From Peribacillus frigoritolerans (GTDB taxonomy: Bacteria > Bacillota > Bacilli > Bacillales > DSM-1321), in assembly GCF_001636405.1 (NCBI RefSeq), contig NZ_KV440950.1, forward strand, positions 2,503,712 to 2,567,711: a stretch of DNA of 64,000 nt, given 5' to 3'. The notes below the pieces were generated by a model, which was given only the letters and a program-made list of their open reading frames with translations, was not told the origin of the DNA and searched no databases. A program made the translations under genes and the position numbers. Of the stretch, positions 1-8,983 are shown piece after piece. The stretch's first letter is position 1, and each line of letters starts with the position of its first letter.

Positions 1-645
1 GCAGGATTGAGCTATCCGCATTTCATTAAATGCTGTGAGTCATTCAAAAAGCATAATATCCGCACGGCAGCTTTCATCAGCTCACATGCAGCAACGTACG
101 GACCTTGGCCTATAATGGAAGGATTATGTACATTGGAAATGCACCGGGAATTACCGATTACAACACAAGCGAAACATTTGTATGCTACAGGATTGATTGA
201 TGATGTAATCATAGCAAATGCTTACGCATCTGAAGATGAATTGAAACAGCTTAGCTTGTTAAACAGCGGTCTGTTAACATTTAATGTTAACCTTCACGAA
301 ACCATAACAGATTTGGAGAAAAAAATAGTATTGGAAGAATTCCATTTTTACCGTGGAGATGTTTCCGATTATCTAATTCGCTCGACTCAATCACGCGTTA
401 AATATAAGAGCGAAGAATTTAAACCAACATATACGCCTGATATTAGACGCGGTGATATATTAATTGAAAACGAGCTCTATGGACAATATAAAGGGGAATT
501 GCAGATTGCATTGAAGGAAATGAAGAATTCGGGGAAAACGAATGTAGTTGGCCGAATAGCAGAAGAGGAAATTTTTCTCCTCGATTATTTGGAACCATGG
601 GGGAAATTCCAATTCAATATTAATGGATCAGGGAAGGAACGGTGA
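1..645 (+). CDS. mupG: MupG-type 6-phospho-N-acetylmuramidase (DUF871 family), 5' partial
   Basis: The frame is open from the window edge to a TGA at 645, so the N-terminal half of the TIM barrel is missing. The visible TTG at 7 is an internal codon, not a start. The last ~110 residues match the cyclophilin-like C-terminal domain of DUF871 proteins (segments FYRGDVSDYLIRSTQSR, RRGDILIENELYGQYKGELQ, GRIAEEEIFLLDYLEPW). MupG cleaves intracellular MurNAc-6P-GlcNAc during cell-wall recycling. The next two genes, a BadF-type sugar kinase (34 nt away) and MurR, fit a muropeptide-salvage operon. Family assignment is from recalled motifs. The exact substrate is inference. Confidence 0.82.
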   Translation, partial: AGLSYPHFIKCCESFKKHNIRTAAFISSHAATYGPWPIMEGLCTLEMHRELPITTQAKHLYATGLIDDVIIANAYASEDELKQLSLLNSGLLTFNVNLHETITDLEKKIVLEEFHFYRGDVSDYLIRSTQSRVKYKSEEFKPTYTPDIRRGDILIENELYGQYKGELQIALKEMKNSGKTNVVGRIAEEEIFLLDYLEPWGKFQFNINGSGKER

Positions 646-679
646 TATTCCTTCCTTTTTTACTGAATAGGAGAATGAC

Positions 680-1576
680 ATGAATTATATTATCGGTGTT
701 GACGGCGGAGGGACCAAAACTGAAGCAGTGGCTTATGATATGGATGGTAATAAAATTAGTGAAGGCAGAGCGGGGTTTGGAAACCTGCTTATTAATGAAA
801 AACAAGCCACCGCTAACATTATACAGGCAATTGAACAAAGCATGACTCCTATTGATGATGGCAGCTGCCTATACATTTGTTTAGGATTAGCCGGGTATGG
901 AGGAGTTGAAAATCCGCAGGGCATAAAAAGTGCATTAAGCAAGGCATTTAAGGTCCCGTTCACCATTGTAAATGATGCAATTATCGCTCATGCTGCATTG
1001 CTAAAAGGAAATGATGGCATTTTGACCATATCCGGAACGGGATCTGTAAGTATCGGCATCCATGAAGGAATCGAGAAATCGGCTGGTGGATGGGGACACA
1101 TTCTTGGGGATGAAGGAAGTGGCTATTGGATCGCCATGCAGGTTTTTATAAGAATGACGAAAGAAGAGGATGAAGGGTATGAATATAGCCATTTAACCGA
1201 GTCGATACTGAAAAAACTTGGCTATCTTAGTGTAATGGAACTGAAGAAATTCATTTATTCCGCCACGAAATCCGAGATTGCCGCGTTTGTTCCCCTAATT
1301 GTCCAACATGCGGAGAAGGGTGATGACTTCTCACAAAATATTCTGAATCAGGCCGGGTACCACCTTGCAATACAAACGCTTGAGGTTATCAAGAAGTTAA
1401 AGTTGTGTGAGAATGTTACAATTGCATTAAAAGGTAGCATATTGACTAATATACCATTGGTGCAAAGCTCATTCATCAATCATATTAAACTTGAAAACCC
1501 AAATGTGAAATTTGTTTTAGAAGACGTATCAGCTACCTTGGGTTGTTACTACATAGCAATGAAGCATTTAAAGTAA
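680..1576 (+). CDS. murK: BadF/BadG-type N-acetylglucosamine / N-acetylmuramate kinase (MurK-like)
   Basis: 298 aa. The N-terminal phosphate-binding motif DGGGTKTEAVAYD lies at residues ~8-20. A second ASKHA signature, ISGTGSVSIGI, is near 118, followed by GGWGHILGDEGSGYW, typical of the BadF/BadG/BcrA ATPase family. Relatives phosphorylate GlcNAc and MurNAc in the cytoplasm at C6 or C1. The RBS is AGGAG before ATG 680. It sits 34 nt after mupG and 25 nt before murR, so co-transcription is likely. The kinase fold is certain. The choice of MurNAc/GlcNAc rests on the neighbours. Confidence 0.8.
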   Translation: MNYIIGVDGGGTKTEAVAYDMDGNKISEGRAGFGNLLINEKQATANIIQAIEQSMTPIDDGSCLYICLGLAGYGGVENPQGIKSALSKAFKVPFTIVNDAIIAHAALLKGNDGILTISGTGSVSIGIHEGIEKSAGGWGHILGDEGSGYWIAMQVFIRMTKEEDEGYEYSHLTESILKKLGYLSVMELKKFIYSATKSEIAAFVPLIVQHAEKGDDFSQNILNQAGYHLAIQTLEVIKKLKLCENVTIALKGSILTNIPLVQSSFINHIKLENPNVKFVLEDVSATLGCYYIAMKHLK

Positions 1577-1601
1577 GTAAAGATCAAGGAGAGTAAATCA
1601 T

Positions 1602-2468
1602 ATGCAAGGCGAAAATATTATATTGAGAATTGAAAGTTTATTGAACCAACTGCCCAAATCAGAAAAGAAAATTGCACAATATATTTTAGAAAACCCCAAA
1701 GATATAGTTAGAATGACGATACATGAATTGGCTGACCATGCAAACGCAAGCAGTTCGGCAGTAACGAGGTTCTGTCATTCCATAAAAGTTAATAGTTTTT
1801 CAGAACTGAAGGTATCCCTATCATCCCTGATTTCCCAGCCGGAGAAAAAAGGTTTCCATGACATTGAGCCTAATGAAACAATAGCATCGATCAAAAATAA
1901 AATTGTGTCCAATTCCGTCCAGGCCATACAAGAAACGGCACATTATTTGGATGAGGCCGTTCTTGACAATATCATTGAAACCATGAGGAGTGCAGATGTG
2001 ATTTATGTCTATGGTTTAGGGGCATCATGGCTCGTTGCTGAAGATATTACACAGAAATGGTTACGGTTAGGAAAGATTGTAAGTGCCAATCAAGACCCGC
2101 ATATTACGGCCACTGCACTTGCTGCATCATCAAAGAATACCGTTTTTTTCTGTATATCCAATAGTGGCGAAACTGAAGAAATTCTGGAACTCGTTGATAT
2201 TGCTAAAGCATATGGCATTAAAACAATTGGTTTATCGCGATTGGGGAACAATGGACTAACTAAAAGAGTTGATATGTCACTAAATCATGTACGTGCACCG
2301 GAGGCTAAATTCCGAAGTGCTGCAACAAGTTCGCTTTTTGCCCAATTTCTAACGGTCAGCATTATTTTCTATGCGTATGTTTCGAAATACTATAATGAAA
2401 ATAAAAACGAAATTGAACGTTCAAGGGAATCGGTACTGAAATTCACAAAAAGGAATGTGGATACCTAA
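1602..2468 (+). CDS. murR: MurR/RpiR-family transcriptional regulator
   Basis: 288 aa. An N-terminal HTH_6 domain (residues ~1-77, containing LPKSEKKIAQYIL and SSSAVTRFCHSI) precedes a SIS sugar-phosphate isomerase-like domain (~125-260, with VYGLGASWLVAED and CISNSGETEEILEL). RpiR-family members sense phosphosugars. MurR homologues sense MurNAc-6P and repress MurNAc-use genes. RBS AAGGAGAG precedes the ATG. Its place as third gene after mupG and the sugar kinase supports local control of amino-sugar recycling. Confidence 0.85.
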   Translation: MQGENIILRIESLLNQLPKSEKKIAQYILENPKDIVRMTIHELADHANASSSAVTRFCHSIKVNSFSELKVSLSSLISQPEKKGFHDIEPNETIASIKNKIVSNSVQAIQETAHYLDEAVLDNIIETMRSADVIYVYGLGASWLVAEDITQKWLRLGKIVSANQDPHITATALAASSKNTVFFCISNSGETEEILELVDIAKAYGIKTIGLSRLGNNGLTKRVDMSLNHVRAPEAKFRSAATSSLFAQFLTVSIIFYAYVSKYYNENKNEIERSRESVLKFTKRNVDT

Positions 2469-2582
2469 ATGTGGGCCTAATAAAATGGATAAAATGAACG
2501 AACCTAAATTTTAGCTTGAGATGTTTCCGATCAGGATGCCTTGTAAAAATATACATCACGATGAAAGGAAGATGTAAGCTGA

Positions 2583-3311
2583 ATGATCCAAAAGAATTCT
2601 CCGAGTCCCATTTATCATCAACTTGAAGAGGAGATTAAAGGAGCGATTCAAAGTCTTGAATTGGTGCCAGGAGAGATGATTCCTTCAGAAAAAGAATACA
2701 CTGAAAAATATGGCATAAGCAGGATGACGGTGAGACAGGCCATTTCTAACCTCGTGAATGGCGGTTATTTATACAGGCAGCGCGGAAAAGGAACATTCGT
2801 TGCCGAACATAAATCGGAGCCGCCCTTGCAAGGTCTGACTAACTTTACAGAGGATATGATTTCAAGAGGACTTAAACCAAGTACGCGAGTTATCAGTTTT
2901 ACGGAGGTCAAGGCAGATCATGAGCTTGCTGCAAAACTTGAGGTTGAAGCAGGAACTGCTATTTTCGAACTGGAACGTGTAAGGCTTGCTGATCGGTTGC
3001 CGATGGCATATGAAAGGCTATACATCCCTAAAAATCATGCCCTGGACCTTACGGAAGAAATAGCTGTAAGTGCCATTCATGATTATGTTGAAAAAAAGTA
3101 CGGCTTAAAAATCCAGCATGGCAGACAGGTAATTGAAGCCTCCATCGCTCAAAAAAAAGAGGCGGAAATGCTCGGGGTAGCTGAAGCTTCCCCTGTATTG
3201 CTGATAGAACGAAGAAGTACCCTTGAAACCAATCAACCACTTGCGGTTGTCAGATCTGTCTACCGGGCTGATCGATATACATTCAAAATCAATTTGGAGC
3301 GGTTATCGTGA
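2583..3311 (+). CDS. GntR-family regulator with UTRA ligand-binding domain (HutC/NagR-like)
   Basis: 242 aa. A winged HTH at residues ~8-75 (IYHQLEEEIKGAI, PSEKEYTEKYGISRMTVRQA, RQRGKGTFV) is followed by a UTRA domain (~95-235: FTEDMISRGLKPSTRVI, FELERVRLADRLPMAYERLYI, LLIERRS). NagR (YvoA) of Bacillus subtilis has this layout and senses GlcN-6P/GlcNAc-6P, which would suit the amino-sugar genes upstream. A 114-nt gap after murR and a terminator right downstream suggest it ends this unit or is read separately. The effector is inference. Confidence 0.8.
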   Translation: MIQKNSPSPIYHQLEEEIKGAIQSLELVPGEMIPSEKEYTEKYGISRMTVRQAISNLVNGGYLYRQRGKGTFVAEHKSEPPLQGLTNFTEDMISRGLKPSTRVISFTEVKADHELAAKLEVEAGTAIFELERVRLADRLPMAYERLYIPKNHALDLTEEIAVSAIHDYVEKKYGLKIQHGRQVIEASIAQKKEAEMLGVAEASPVLLIERRSTLETNQPLAVVRSVYRADRYTFKINLERLS

Positions 3312-3345
3312 GCAAGGGTAGTAATAATCCCGTTCTCAAAAGATT

Positions 3346-3392
3346 ACTAAAAACCCCCCTTGCCTAAATATGGACAAGGGGGGTTTTTTAGT
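3346..3392 (+). terminator. Rho-independent terminator after the GntR gene
   Basis: A perfect 17-bp stem (arms 3346-3362 and 3375-3391, core ACCCCCCTTG / CAAGGGGGGT) encloses a 12-nt loop and ends in a T6 run inside the right arm. The A-rich left arm gives a T run on the other strand too. It therefore probably also terminates the convergent MFS transporter gene. Confidence 0.9.
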
Positions 3393-3465
3393 AGAATATC
3401 ATTTTTCAAGTTTGAGAATTTGCCAGATAGAAAGGAAGGGTACGAATAACAATCCGGGACTTTCA

Positions 3466-4668
3466 TTATTTCGCTAAGCTTTCTGTCAATCGGTTTTCTT
3501 TCCAAATGACTGTAATGCCAAGGCCAATGACGATAATGACAGCAGCGAAAAGATAAGGGTAGTGGATGTTTACGTCAAAAAGCAATCCTCCCATGGATGG
3601 CCCTGCGATATTCCCTAAGCTCGTATAGGTGGAGTTCATTCCAGCAACGAATCCTTGTTCTTTCCCGGCAGCTTTTGATAAAAATGTCGTCAACGCCGGA
3701 CGAAGCAGGTCAAATGCAAGGAATATGAAGCAAGTTACCACTAGTACTGCCAAAAAGCTGGAAATCATAGTGGAAGCTACCGCAAAAATGGCCCCGACGA
3801 TTAAACATAATTGGATAAGCTTCTTTTCGCCGAGAATATCTACCAGCTTTCCAAACATGAATACTTGCACAACAACTCCGAAGATAGAGCTTATTGTAAT
3901 GATAATGGCAATATCCTTCGGCGTGAAGCCGAATTTATGATCAGAAAATAGGCTGAAAACCGTTTCATAGGCTGACAAACCAAAAGCGAGTACAAATACA
4001 ATGATGAACGCAATGAAGTAAAGCGGATTCAGGGATTTTTTTAAATCGCCGATAAAGTTCGTTTGCTTTGTATTAGCAGAAACTTTTGCAAGCTGTTCCT
4101 TTGTCATCGGTTCTTTTAAAATGAATATTGATGAAAGGCAAGCTATAAAAGCAATGCCCGCCGCAAGGAAGAAGGGCAAGCGTATACCATGTTCTGCAAC
4201 AAAGCCACCGATTCCTGGTCCTATAATAAAGCCCAAGCTAATGGCGGCTGAAATATAGCCCATTGCTTTTGGCCTTTCTTGAACGGATGTAATGTCCGCA
4301 ACATATGCAGTAACACCAGGCATGATAAAGGCGGCACTGATTCCGCCTAGGATCCTAGATAAATAAAACACCGACACATTTGTCCCTACACCGAAGATCA
4401 GTTCCGAAACACCAAAAAGGAATAAGCCGATGATGATGATTTTCTTTCTGCCGTAACGGTCAACCCAACGACCTGCGAATGGAGACATGACAAGCTGTGA
4501 AACCGCAAATACGGCAACCAGATAGCCCATCGTGCTTCCGGATAAATGCATGATATTCATAAATGACGGCATAACGGGGATGATGAGTCCTATTCCCAGA
4601 AAAGCAATGAATATATTGCTTAGAAGAATAATTAATACCGCCTTTTGATCTTTAATTGGTTTATTCAT
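3466..4668 (-). CDS. MFS multidrug efflux transporter (NorA/Blt/Bmr type, 12 TM)
   Basis: 400 aa, the usual length for DHA1 drug:H+ antiporters. Twelve hydrophobic segments are evident. Motif A is GRWVDRYGRKK (~residues 66-76). Motif C of antiporters is GFIIGPGIGGFVA (~150-162). It starts 25 nt after the stop of the TetR gene on the same strand, so it is the second gene of a tetR-efflux operon. Expression is presumably controlled by that TetR through the palindrome at 5296-5307. Substrates cannot be read from sequence. Confidence 0.87.
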   Translation of the reverse strand: MNKPIKDQKAVLIILLSNIFIAFLGIGLIIPVMPSFMNIMHLSGSTMGYLVAVFAVSQLVMSPFAGRWVDRYGRKKIIIIGLFLFGVSELIFGVGTNVSVFYLSRILGGISAAFIMPGVTAYVADITSVQERPKAMGYISAAISLGFIIGPGIGGFVAEHGIRLPFFLAAGIAFIACLSSIFILKEPMTKEQLAKVSANTKQTNFIGDLKKSLNPLYFIAFIIVFVLAFGLSAYETVFSLFSDHKFGFTPKDIAIIITISSIFGVVVQVFMFGKLVDILGEKKLIQLCLIVGAIFAVASTMISSFLAVLVVTCFIFLAFDLLRPALTTFLSKAAGKEQGFVAGMNSTYTSLGNIAGPSMGGLLFDVNIHYPYLFAAVIIVIGLGITVIWKENRLTESLAK

Positions 4669-4693
4669 GTTTTAACACCACTTTCTTTGTGAA

Positions 4694-5284
4694 TCATTTT
4701 AGCGAAATACCCCTCCAAAACACTTTCCAGGAGGCTGATAATTTATCATTCAGCCGTTTCTCATCATTGCCGTATACAAGCTCAAGCAAAATGGAATCCA
4801 CGACTCCCAAGAATGCATAGGTCGGCGTTATGGCTTCATCTTCGACGATTAATTTGGCATTGATCCAATCATGGAATTTACATTCCAGGATCGCCTGCAC
4901 CTTTTCCTCGATATCTATCACTTCCTGCCCGATTTCTTTTTCAAGATGCGCTGGCGGAAAAAAGGACATACGCAGCCAAAACTTTATATGCTCATTTTTT
5001 TGGAAAAGGTCGATGACCAATTGAAGGAATCCGTATAAATCCTTTTCAGGGTTTTTTGAATCAACTTTACGGAAATATTGGAGCTTCGACGATAGCTCCG
5101 TCTCTTTCGCATCACGTAAAACTTGCAGGAAAAGATCGTCCTTGCCTTTAAAATGAGCGTAAATGGATTGCTTTTTCATGCCGACTTCTTCAGCTATTTG
5201 AGAAAGCGACGCTCCTTCATAACCATGAATCGTGAAATATTTTAGAGCGGCTTCTTTAATTTCATTACTTTTCAATAATATCAC
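4694..5284 (-). CDS. TetR/AcrR-family repressor of the adjacent MFS pump
   Basis: 196 aa. The N-terminal HTH (ALKYFTIHGYEGASLSQIAEEVGMKKQSIYAHFKGKDDLF, quoted as parts: YEGASLSQIAEEVG and KKQSIYAHFKGK) is canonical TetR. The C-terminal ~130 residues form the variable ligand/dimer domain. It is the promoter-proximal gene of the pump operon. A 12-bp palindrome lies 12 nt upstream of its start, the usual place for autoregulation. Confidence 0.87.
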   Translation of the reverse strand: MILLKSNEIKEAALKYFTIHGYEGASLSQIAEEVGMKKQSIYAHFKGKDDLFLQVLRDAKETELSSKLQYFRKVDSKNPEKDLYGFLQLVIDLFQKNEHIKFWLRMSFFPPAHLEKEIGQEVIDIEEKVQAILECKFHDWINAKLIVEDEAITPTYAFLGVVDSILLELVYGNDEKRLNDKLSASWKVFWRGISLK

Positions 5285-5295
5285 CTCATAATTTA

Positions 5296-5307
5296 ACGAA
5301 CGTTCGT
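5296..5307. promoter_or_regulatory. Palindromic operator upstream of tetR-MFS
   Basis: The 12-bp perfect palindrome ACGAACGTTCGT lies just upstream of the TetR start codon, within an AT-rich promoter stretch (5290-5340). Many TetR repressors recognise sites of the form CGAACGTTCG. Its assignment to this TetR is positional inference. Confidence 0.6.
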
Positions 5308-5483
5308 CAGTTATAATAGCAAATTACATAAATATATGCAAGCGAATATGTTAATAAAAAGGTATTATCCCCGAAATCATTGATAATTATGGCGCTATAT
5401 TTGAAAAGACATAGATATGCACTAAAGGCTACTCACAAAATTCTTGCATATAATTCTATATGGAAAATAAAGAGGCAGGTGGG

Positions 5484-6410
5484 ATGAAGTTGGATATGTA
5501 TGACATCAGAAATGCGATTCATTACTATTACACAAAAATACAAGAAACGAATCATCCTTATTATTGGTACTGTTTGGCTGAGACCCAAAGTAGGGCCGGA
5601 TTAACAAATGAAGCACTGCAAACGATAGATAACGCATTGTCGTTTCAGAATCCTTATCCTTCCAAACAGGAACTGCTAGACATGCAATTGAACCTCCAAA
5701 CCGCAAGACAAATAAATTCCAACAGAATAGTCATAGTGACGTCAAAACAGGGAGATATTGATGGGGATGGGACAAAGGACAATGTTTTTCTTACCGCAAA
5801 CAAAACCCCTGATAGTCCCTTTTGGAGGAATATAACGTTGGTTATCCATAATGGGAGGACTAATCAATATGAACAAGTTCCCATGAAAAATGACGCAGGA
5901 TATAACCCGACCCTTTTTCTTGGTGACTTTACAGGTAATGAGGGGGATGACATATTAGTGGTCATTGATACAGGGGGAAGCGGGGGTTCCATTTATGCGT
6001 ATGTTTTTTCCTACCTTAACGGCCAACTCATGACCATTTTTAATTCAGATTCATTCAATGAATCCTTTCAATACGATGTTCATTATGAAAACCAATACAA
6101 AGTAAAGGTGAACAGTCATTACCTAAAAGAAAGGTACACTCTTGACCTGACTTATAAGGGTCAGGAATATTTATCTGAAATTTATAGAAAGGATGGTATA
6201 TTGAAGGCGCCGATTGAAGGATGGGTCAATCCTTTATCTGGTTTATATCCGGTTGATTTCAATAGGGATGGCATATATGAGCTCGAAGCCTATCAGAGGA
6301 TCGCAGGGAGGTACAATGCCGACTCACTGGGATTTGTACAGACCGTATTGAAATGGAACGGGAAAGCATTTGCTCCTGACCGGCAGAATGTGGCTATTTT
6401 TGGAAAGTGA
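5484..6410 (+). CDS. Uncharacterised protein with VCBS/FG-GAP-like calcium motifs
   Basis: About 308 aa from ATG 5484, chosen because GAGGCAGGTGGG precedes it while the ATG at 5460 has no SD. The first ~75 residues look TPR-like (YYWYCLAETQSRAGLTNEALQ). Then come two DxDxDG-type segments, DIDGDGTKDN and DFNRDGIYELE, as in VCBS/FG-GAP repeat proteins. GDFTGNEGDDILVVIDTGGSGGS lies between them. There is no signal peptide. Short relatives are common in Bacillus, with no known function. It stands alone, with no obvious operon. Confidence 0.7.
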   Translation: MKLDMYDIRNAIHYYYTKIQETNHPYYWYCLAETQSRAGLTNEALQTIDNALSFQNPYPSKQELLDMQLNLQTARQINSNRIVIVTSKQGDIDGDGTKDNVFLTANKTPDSPFWRNITLVIHNGRTNQYEQVPMKNDAGYNPTLFLGDFTGNEGDDILVVIDTGGSGGSIYAYVFSYLNGQLMTIFNSDSFNESFQYDVHYENQYKVKVNSHYLKERYTLDLTYKGQEYLSEIYRKDGILKAPIEGWVNPLSGLYPVDFNRDGIYELEAYQRIAGRYNADSLGFVQTVLKWNGKAFAPDRQNVAIFGK

Positions 6411-6584
6411 ATATAGTACAAAGGAATAGATGGTCATGAACAAGGTACAGGCAAAATCTTCGCCCAAAAGAAACCGGGAAATATTCCTGGCAATGGTTCA
6501 CCTGACTGTGTTCATTGACTAAGAAAATTGAACCGACTTTCAATACGATTTAACTTCGAAGGGGTTTAATGCATATTAGAATTT

Positions 6585-7205
6585 TTAGTAGGCGATCCCT
6601 ACACGTGCTTTTAAAAAATCGTTACTTTTTATTTGGCTAAATGCAAATTCTGCTGTATCCGGAACGGATATTTCAACCCCATCCTCCGGCAAAAAGTCGC
6701 CTTCTATACGATATATACCAACTCTTTTTCCATCCGGCAAATACGTAGGACAGACAATTGTCCATTGAAGTGTTGATTGTTTAAGCAAATCGAAAACTTC
6801 ATGATGTTCTTTCGCTGCACGGGTAGACTTCTGCTTTGATTCACTTGTCTGATAACGCAAAGAATTTGGGATTGTTCTACTTTGGAGGATACCAGCCGTT
6901 CCAATGGTAATAATTCGTTGTATACCTTCGTTTTCCATAGCTTCGATAATTAGTGGCATACTTGCTGATAAAGTCGTTGTCCCATCAGTATTAAGTGCAC
7001 TAATAACTACATCAATTCCGTGCATGGCGCGTACGATATCATCTTTATTTAAAACATTACCTTGAATGATGGTTAAATTGGCATTGTTTATAGCAATCTT
7101 CTCTGGAGTGCGAACTAAAACCGTAACATGATGATTGTCTTGCAGACCATAAATAACTAATTGACCCCCAACTCGTCCAGTTGCACCCAAAATTAAAATA
7201 TTCAT
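6585..7205 (-). CDS. NAD(P)H-binding atypical SDR (NmrA/YwnB-like)
   Basis: 206 aa. The N-terminal dinucleotide motif ILGATGRVGGQL (residues ~5-16) is followed by VLVRTPEKI and DVVISALNTDG, typical of NAD(P)H-binding atypical SDRs such as YwnB/YhfK. It has no classical YxxxK pair, as usual for NmrA-like members, which often act as redox sensors or quinone reductases. RBS AAGGAGGTCG precedes the start. It is monocistronic. The substrate is unknown. Confidence 0.75.
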   Translation of the reverse strand: MNILILGATGRVGGQLVIYGLQDNHHVTVLVRTPEKIAINNANLTIIQGNVLNKDDIVRAMHGIDVVISALNTDGTTTLSASMPLIIEAMENEGIQRIITIGTAGILQSRTIPNSLRYQTSESKQKSTRAAKEHHEVFDLLKQSTLQWTIVCPTYLPDGKRVGIYRIEGDFLPEDGVEISVPDTAEFAFSQIKSNDFLKARVGIAY

Positions 7206-7589
7206 GGAAACGACCTCCTTTTTTTCTAATATAATTATTCCACTAACATTGTATCGTCATTTTCAACTAATGGGGAGTTTTGTGCATTAAATCATTATAA
7301 TCCAGTGTTTGCTGGCGGTACCCCATGCCCAAGAGCATTTTCCCACAATCTTGTTGTGGGTATATTTTTTCCTCAACATTGAATTCATCCAAAAGCTTAT
7401 TGTGGATAGCTTAATGAAAGGTTACCTATTTCCTGCTTCAGTTAAATTAAATAAATTTTTTATAAAATTTTTCATACTTAGACAAAATTACTAATTTTTG
7501 TTTTATAAAGCCTTTCTAATATGAAATCCTGTTATGTCCAAGCTTACTTATTCCTTTTCCATATACTAATAAAAAAAGGAGGTGAGAAA
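7206..7589. other. Intergenic region with one terminator-like hairpin
   Basis: Between two divergently read genes. A hairpin (arms CCCACAA 7342-7348 and TTGTGGG 7354-7360, then TATATTTTTT) on the + strand lies here with no gene ahead of it, so it is either an orphan terminator or part of a leader. The rest is AT-rich, and I see no convincing coding sequence. Confidence 0.5.
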
Positions 7590-8261
7590 GTGAGTAAAAG
7601 TAAGAATAGCTCTTCACGCAAGGATGAAGAGAAAGTGAGTAATAATGAGCATAGCTCTTTACGTAAAGATAAAACGAAAATAGAATCGGCACACCAAGAG
7701 TGTATTGATCGTGCTTATCGTATTCCTATATTTTTAAGTACGACAACTCATTTAAATGACAACCAACAACGGTTTCTAAACCGTCTAATTTTAGAGATTG
7801 AGAATGCTTTGCTTTTTCCGCGTACATTACCATTAAGCGAAAGTTATCCTGAATCCATTTTAACTGATATTCGTCGGTTAGTTTCATCAAGCTATGGTAT
7901 GTTGGCAGTAAACCTTCGTCGTTTTAAAATTCAAACAGTTGATGTCAATGCAGGACCCCTTCCACCTTCCACTCCATTCTGGACAGGATCAGTTTATTCA
8001 CAAGTAGAACCTTCAATGGCTTTTCAATTTGGTCTACCCTTATTATTAGTAAGGGAAGAAGATACTGACGCAAATAATGGAATTTGGGCAGGAGGAATTG
8101 CCCCACTCAACCTATTTATAGTTTGGCATTCTGAAACTCAAACTGTAGATCAATTCTTTAACACTCCTGAATGGAGATCAGCCTTTGCAAATTGGAGTGC
8201 ACAAGTAAGAAATGCTTTTTATATACAGACAGAGCCTCAGTTCAAGTACAGATGTGAATGA
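7590..8261 (+). CDS. TIR-like / nucleoside 2-deoxyribosyltransferase-like protein
   Basis: 223 aa from GTG 7590, which has an ideal RBS (AAAGGAGGTGA, 7 nt upstream). An upstream in-frame ATG at 7521 lacks one. After a charged 40-residue leader comes an alpha/beta domain: RIPIFLSTTTHLNDNQQRF (strand-helix), SSSYGMLAVNLRRF (buried strand), then SQVEPSMAFQFGLPLLLVRE. That last segment resembles the E-containing helix-strand of TIR and deoxyribosyltransferase folds (E..xA...G.P.L.V). Such domains act as NAD- or nucleotide-cleaving immune effectors, but the fold call is from pattern only. A 45-bp tandem duplication makes up its first 30 codons. Structured DNA follows at 8401. Confidence 0.45.
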   Translation: MSKSKNSSSRKDEEKVSNNEHSSLRKDKTKIESAHQECIDRAYRIPIFLSTTTHLNDNQQRFLNRLILEIENALLFPRTLPLSESYPESILTDIRRLVSSSYGMLAVNLRRFKIQTVDVNAGPLPPSTPFWTGSVYSQVEPSMAFQFGLPLLLVREEDTDANNGIWAGGIAPLNLFIVWHSETQTVDQFFNTPEWRSAFANWSAQVRNAFYIQTEPQFKYRCE

Positions 8262-8400
8262 AACACTGGTACTTTAGCAACAAGTCGAAAATATACAATG
8301 TTTAGTTCACCTTTATATAATTTCGTCTTATTCACACAAAAACAAATACTTCCTTTTTGTTTTCACGAACAAAAAGATTTACTTCATAAAAACACACAAT

Positions 8401-8727
8401 TGTGTAGCCGCCTCGAAGCATCTACAGGTGTCCTCATGAGCCCTGAGGGGGTGGCGAGTTCCTCCACGTTTAGTAGGAAAAGCGAGGGAAAATGATAAAA
8501 CCACCTTCGGTTCCACGGGTCTAACCATTCAACCGAAAGGCTTATACATAAGGGATTTAGGGTATTTCGACTTACAGCTTACAGAAAATGAATGATGAAG
8601 GTGCTTACTAAATCTCACGTTTGAAGTTGAATTCTCGTATATATCGTAAGAATGATGAACCAGAGTTTTTTTAAAATGGGACTGTGAAGAAAGGTACTCT
8701 CTTTATTCAGTTAGAACGGAAGAGCTT
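8401..8727 (+). ncRNA. Structured non-coding segment, possible 5' piece of a group II intron
   Basis: No convincing frame is open, yet the stretch is rich in nested hairpins: CCTCA/TGAGG (8435-8450), TTCCT/AGGAA, and a 9-bp arm pair CCTTCGGTT/AACCGAAAGG (8503-8546). GC content and unpaired A-rich joints (GGAAAAGCGAGGGAAAATG) look like domain I of a bacterial group II intron starting at GTGTAG. No reverse transcriptase and no domain V hairpin follow, so it would be a truncated fragment. Alternative: an RNA partner of the TIR-like gene just upstream. The assignment is inference. Confidence 0.35.
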
Positions 8728-8884
8728 ATGAATCAATTTCAACATGGATGGTTTTTTTGTCATGCGGTATTTTTAGCGTTACCATTGCAAATTAAAGAGA
8801 ACATCCTTGTATATTATCTCTTGCGCGCTTACCTTGATGGCGATGTGGCGGTATCCCAAGAAGAAAAACGTTCGTTGATAAGGA

Positions 8885-8923
8885 AACAAAACGGGCCGCC
8901 CAATAGCTTCATGAGGGGCCCAT
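8885..8923 (-). terminator. Probable terminator of the small gene at 8984-9148
   Basis: Read on the minus strand, GGGCCCC and GGCGGCCC pair around a ~15-nt loop and are followed by GTTTTGTTT. It lies 60 nt beyond the stop of the 54-aa gene. It also argues against the plus-strand reading frame through this DNA. Confidence 0.5.
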
Positions 8924-8983
8924 TTAACGTGAAAAAATATAAAAACGTCTTAAAACAAGTCAATAGCGGCCACAATTTTGCCC

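Noticed and set aside
7309..7494. 61-codon plus-strand frame
   Set aside because: Contains the CCCACAA/TTGTGGG hairpin; no RBS.
8298..8495. 65-codon plus-strand frame
   Set aside because: Runs into the structured, intron-like segment; no RBS and low-complexity composition.
7590..8727. Complete retron or Thoeris system
   Set aside because: No reverse transcriptase, ThsA-like sensor or second effector gene is present within several kb.
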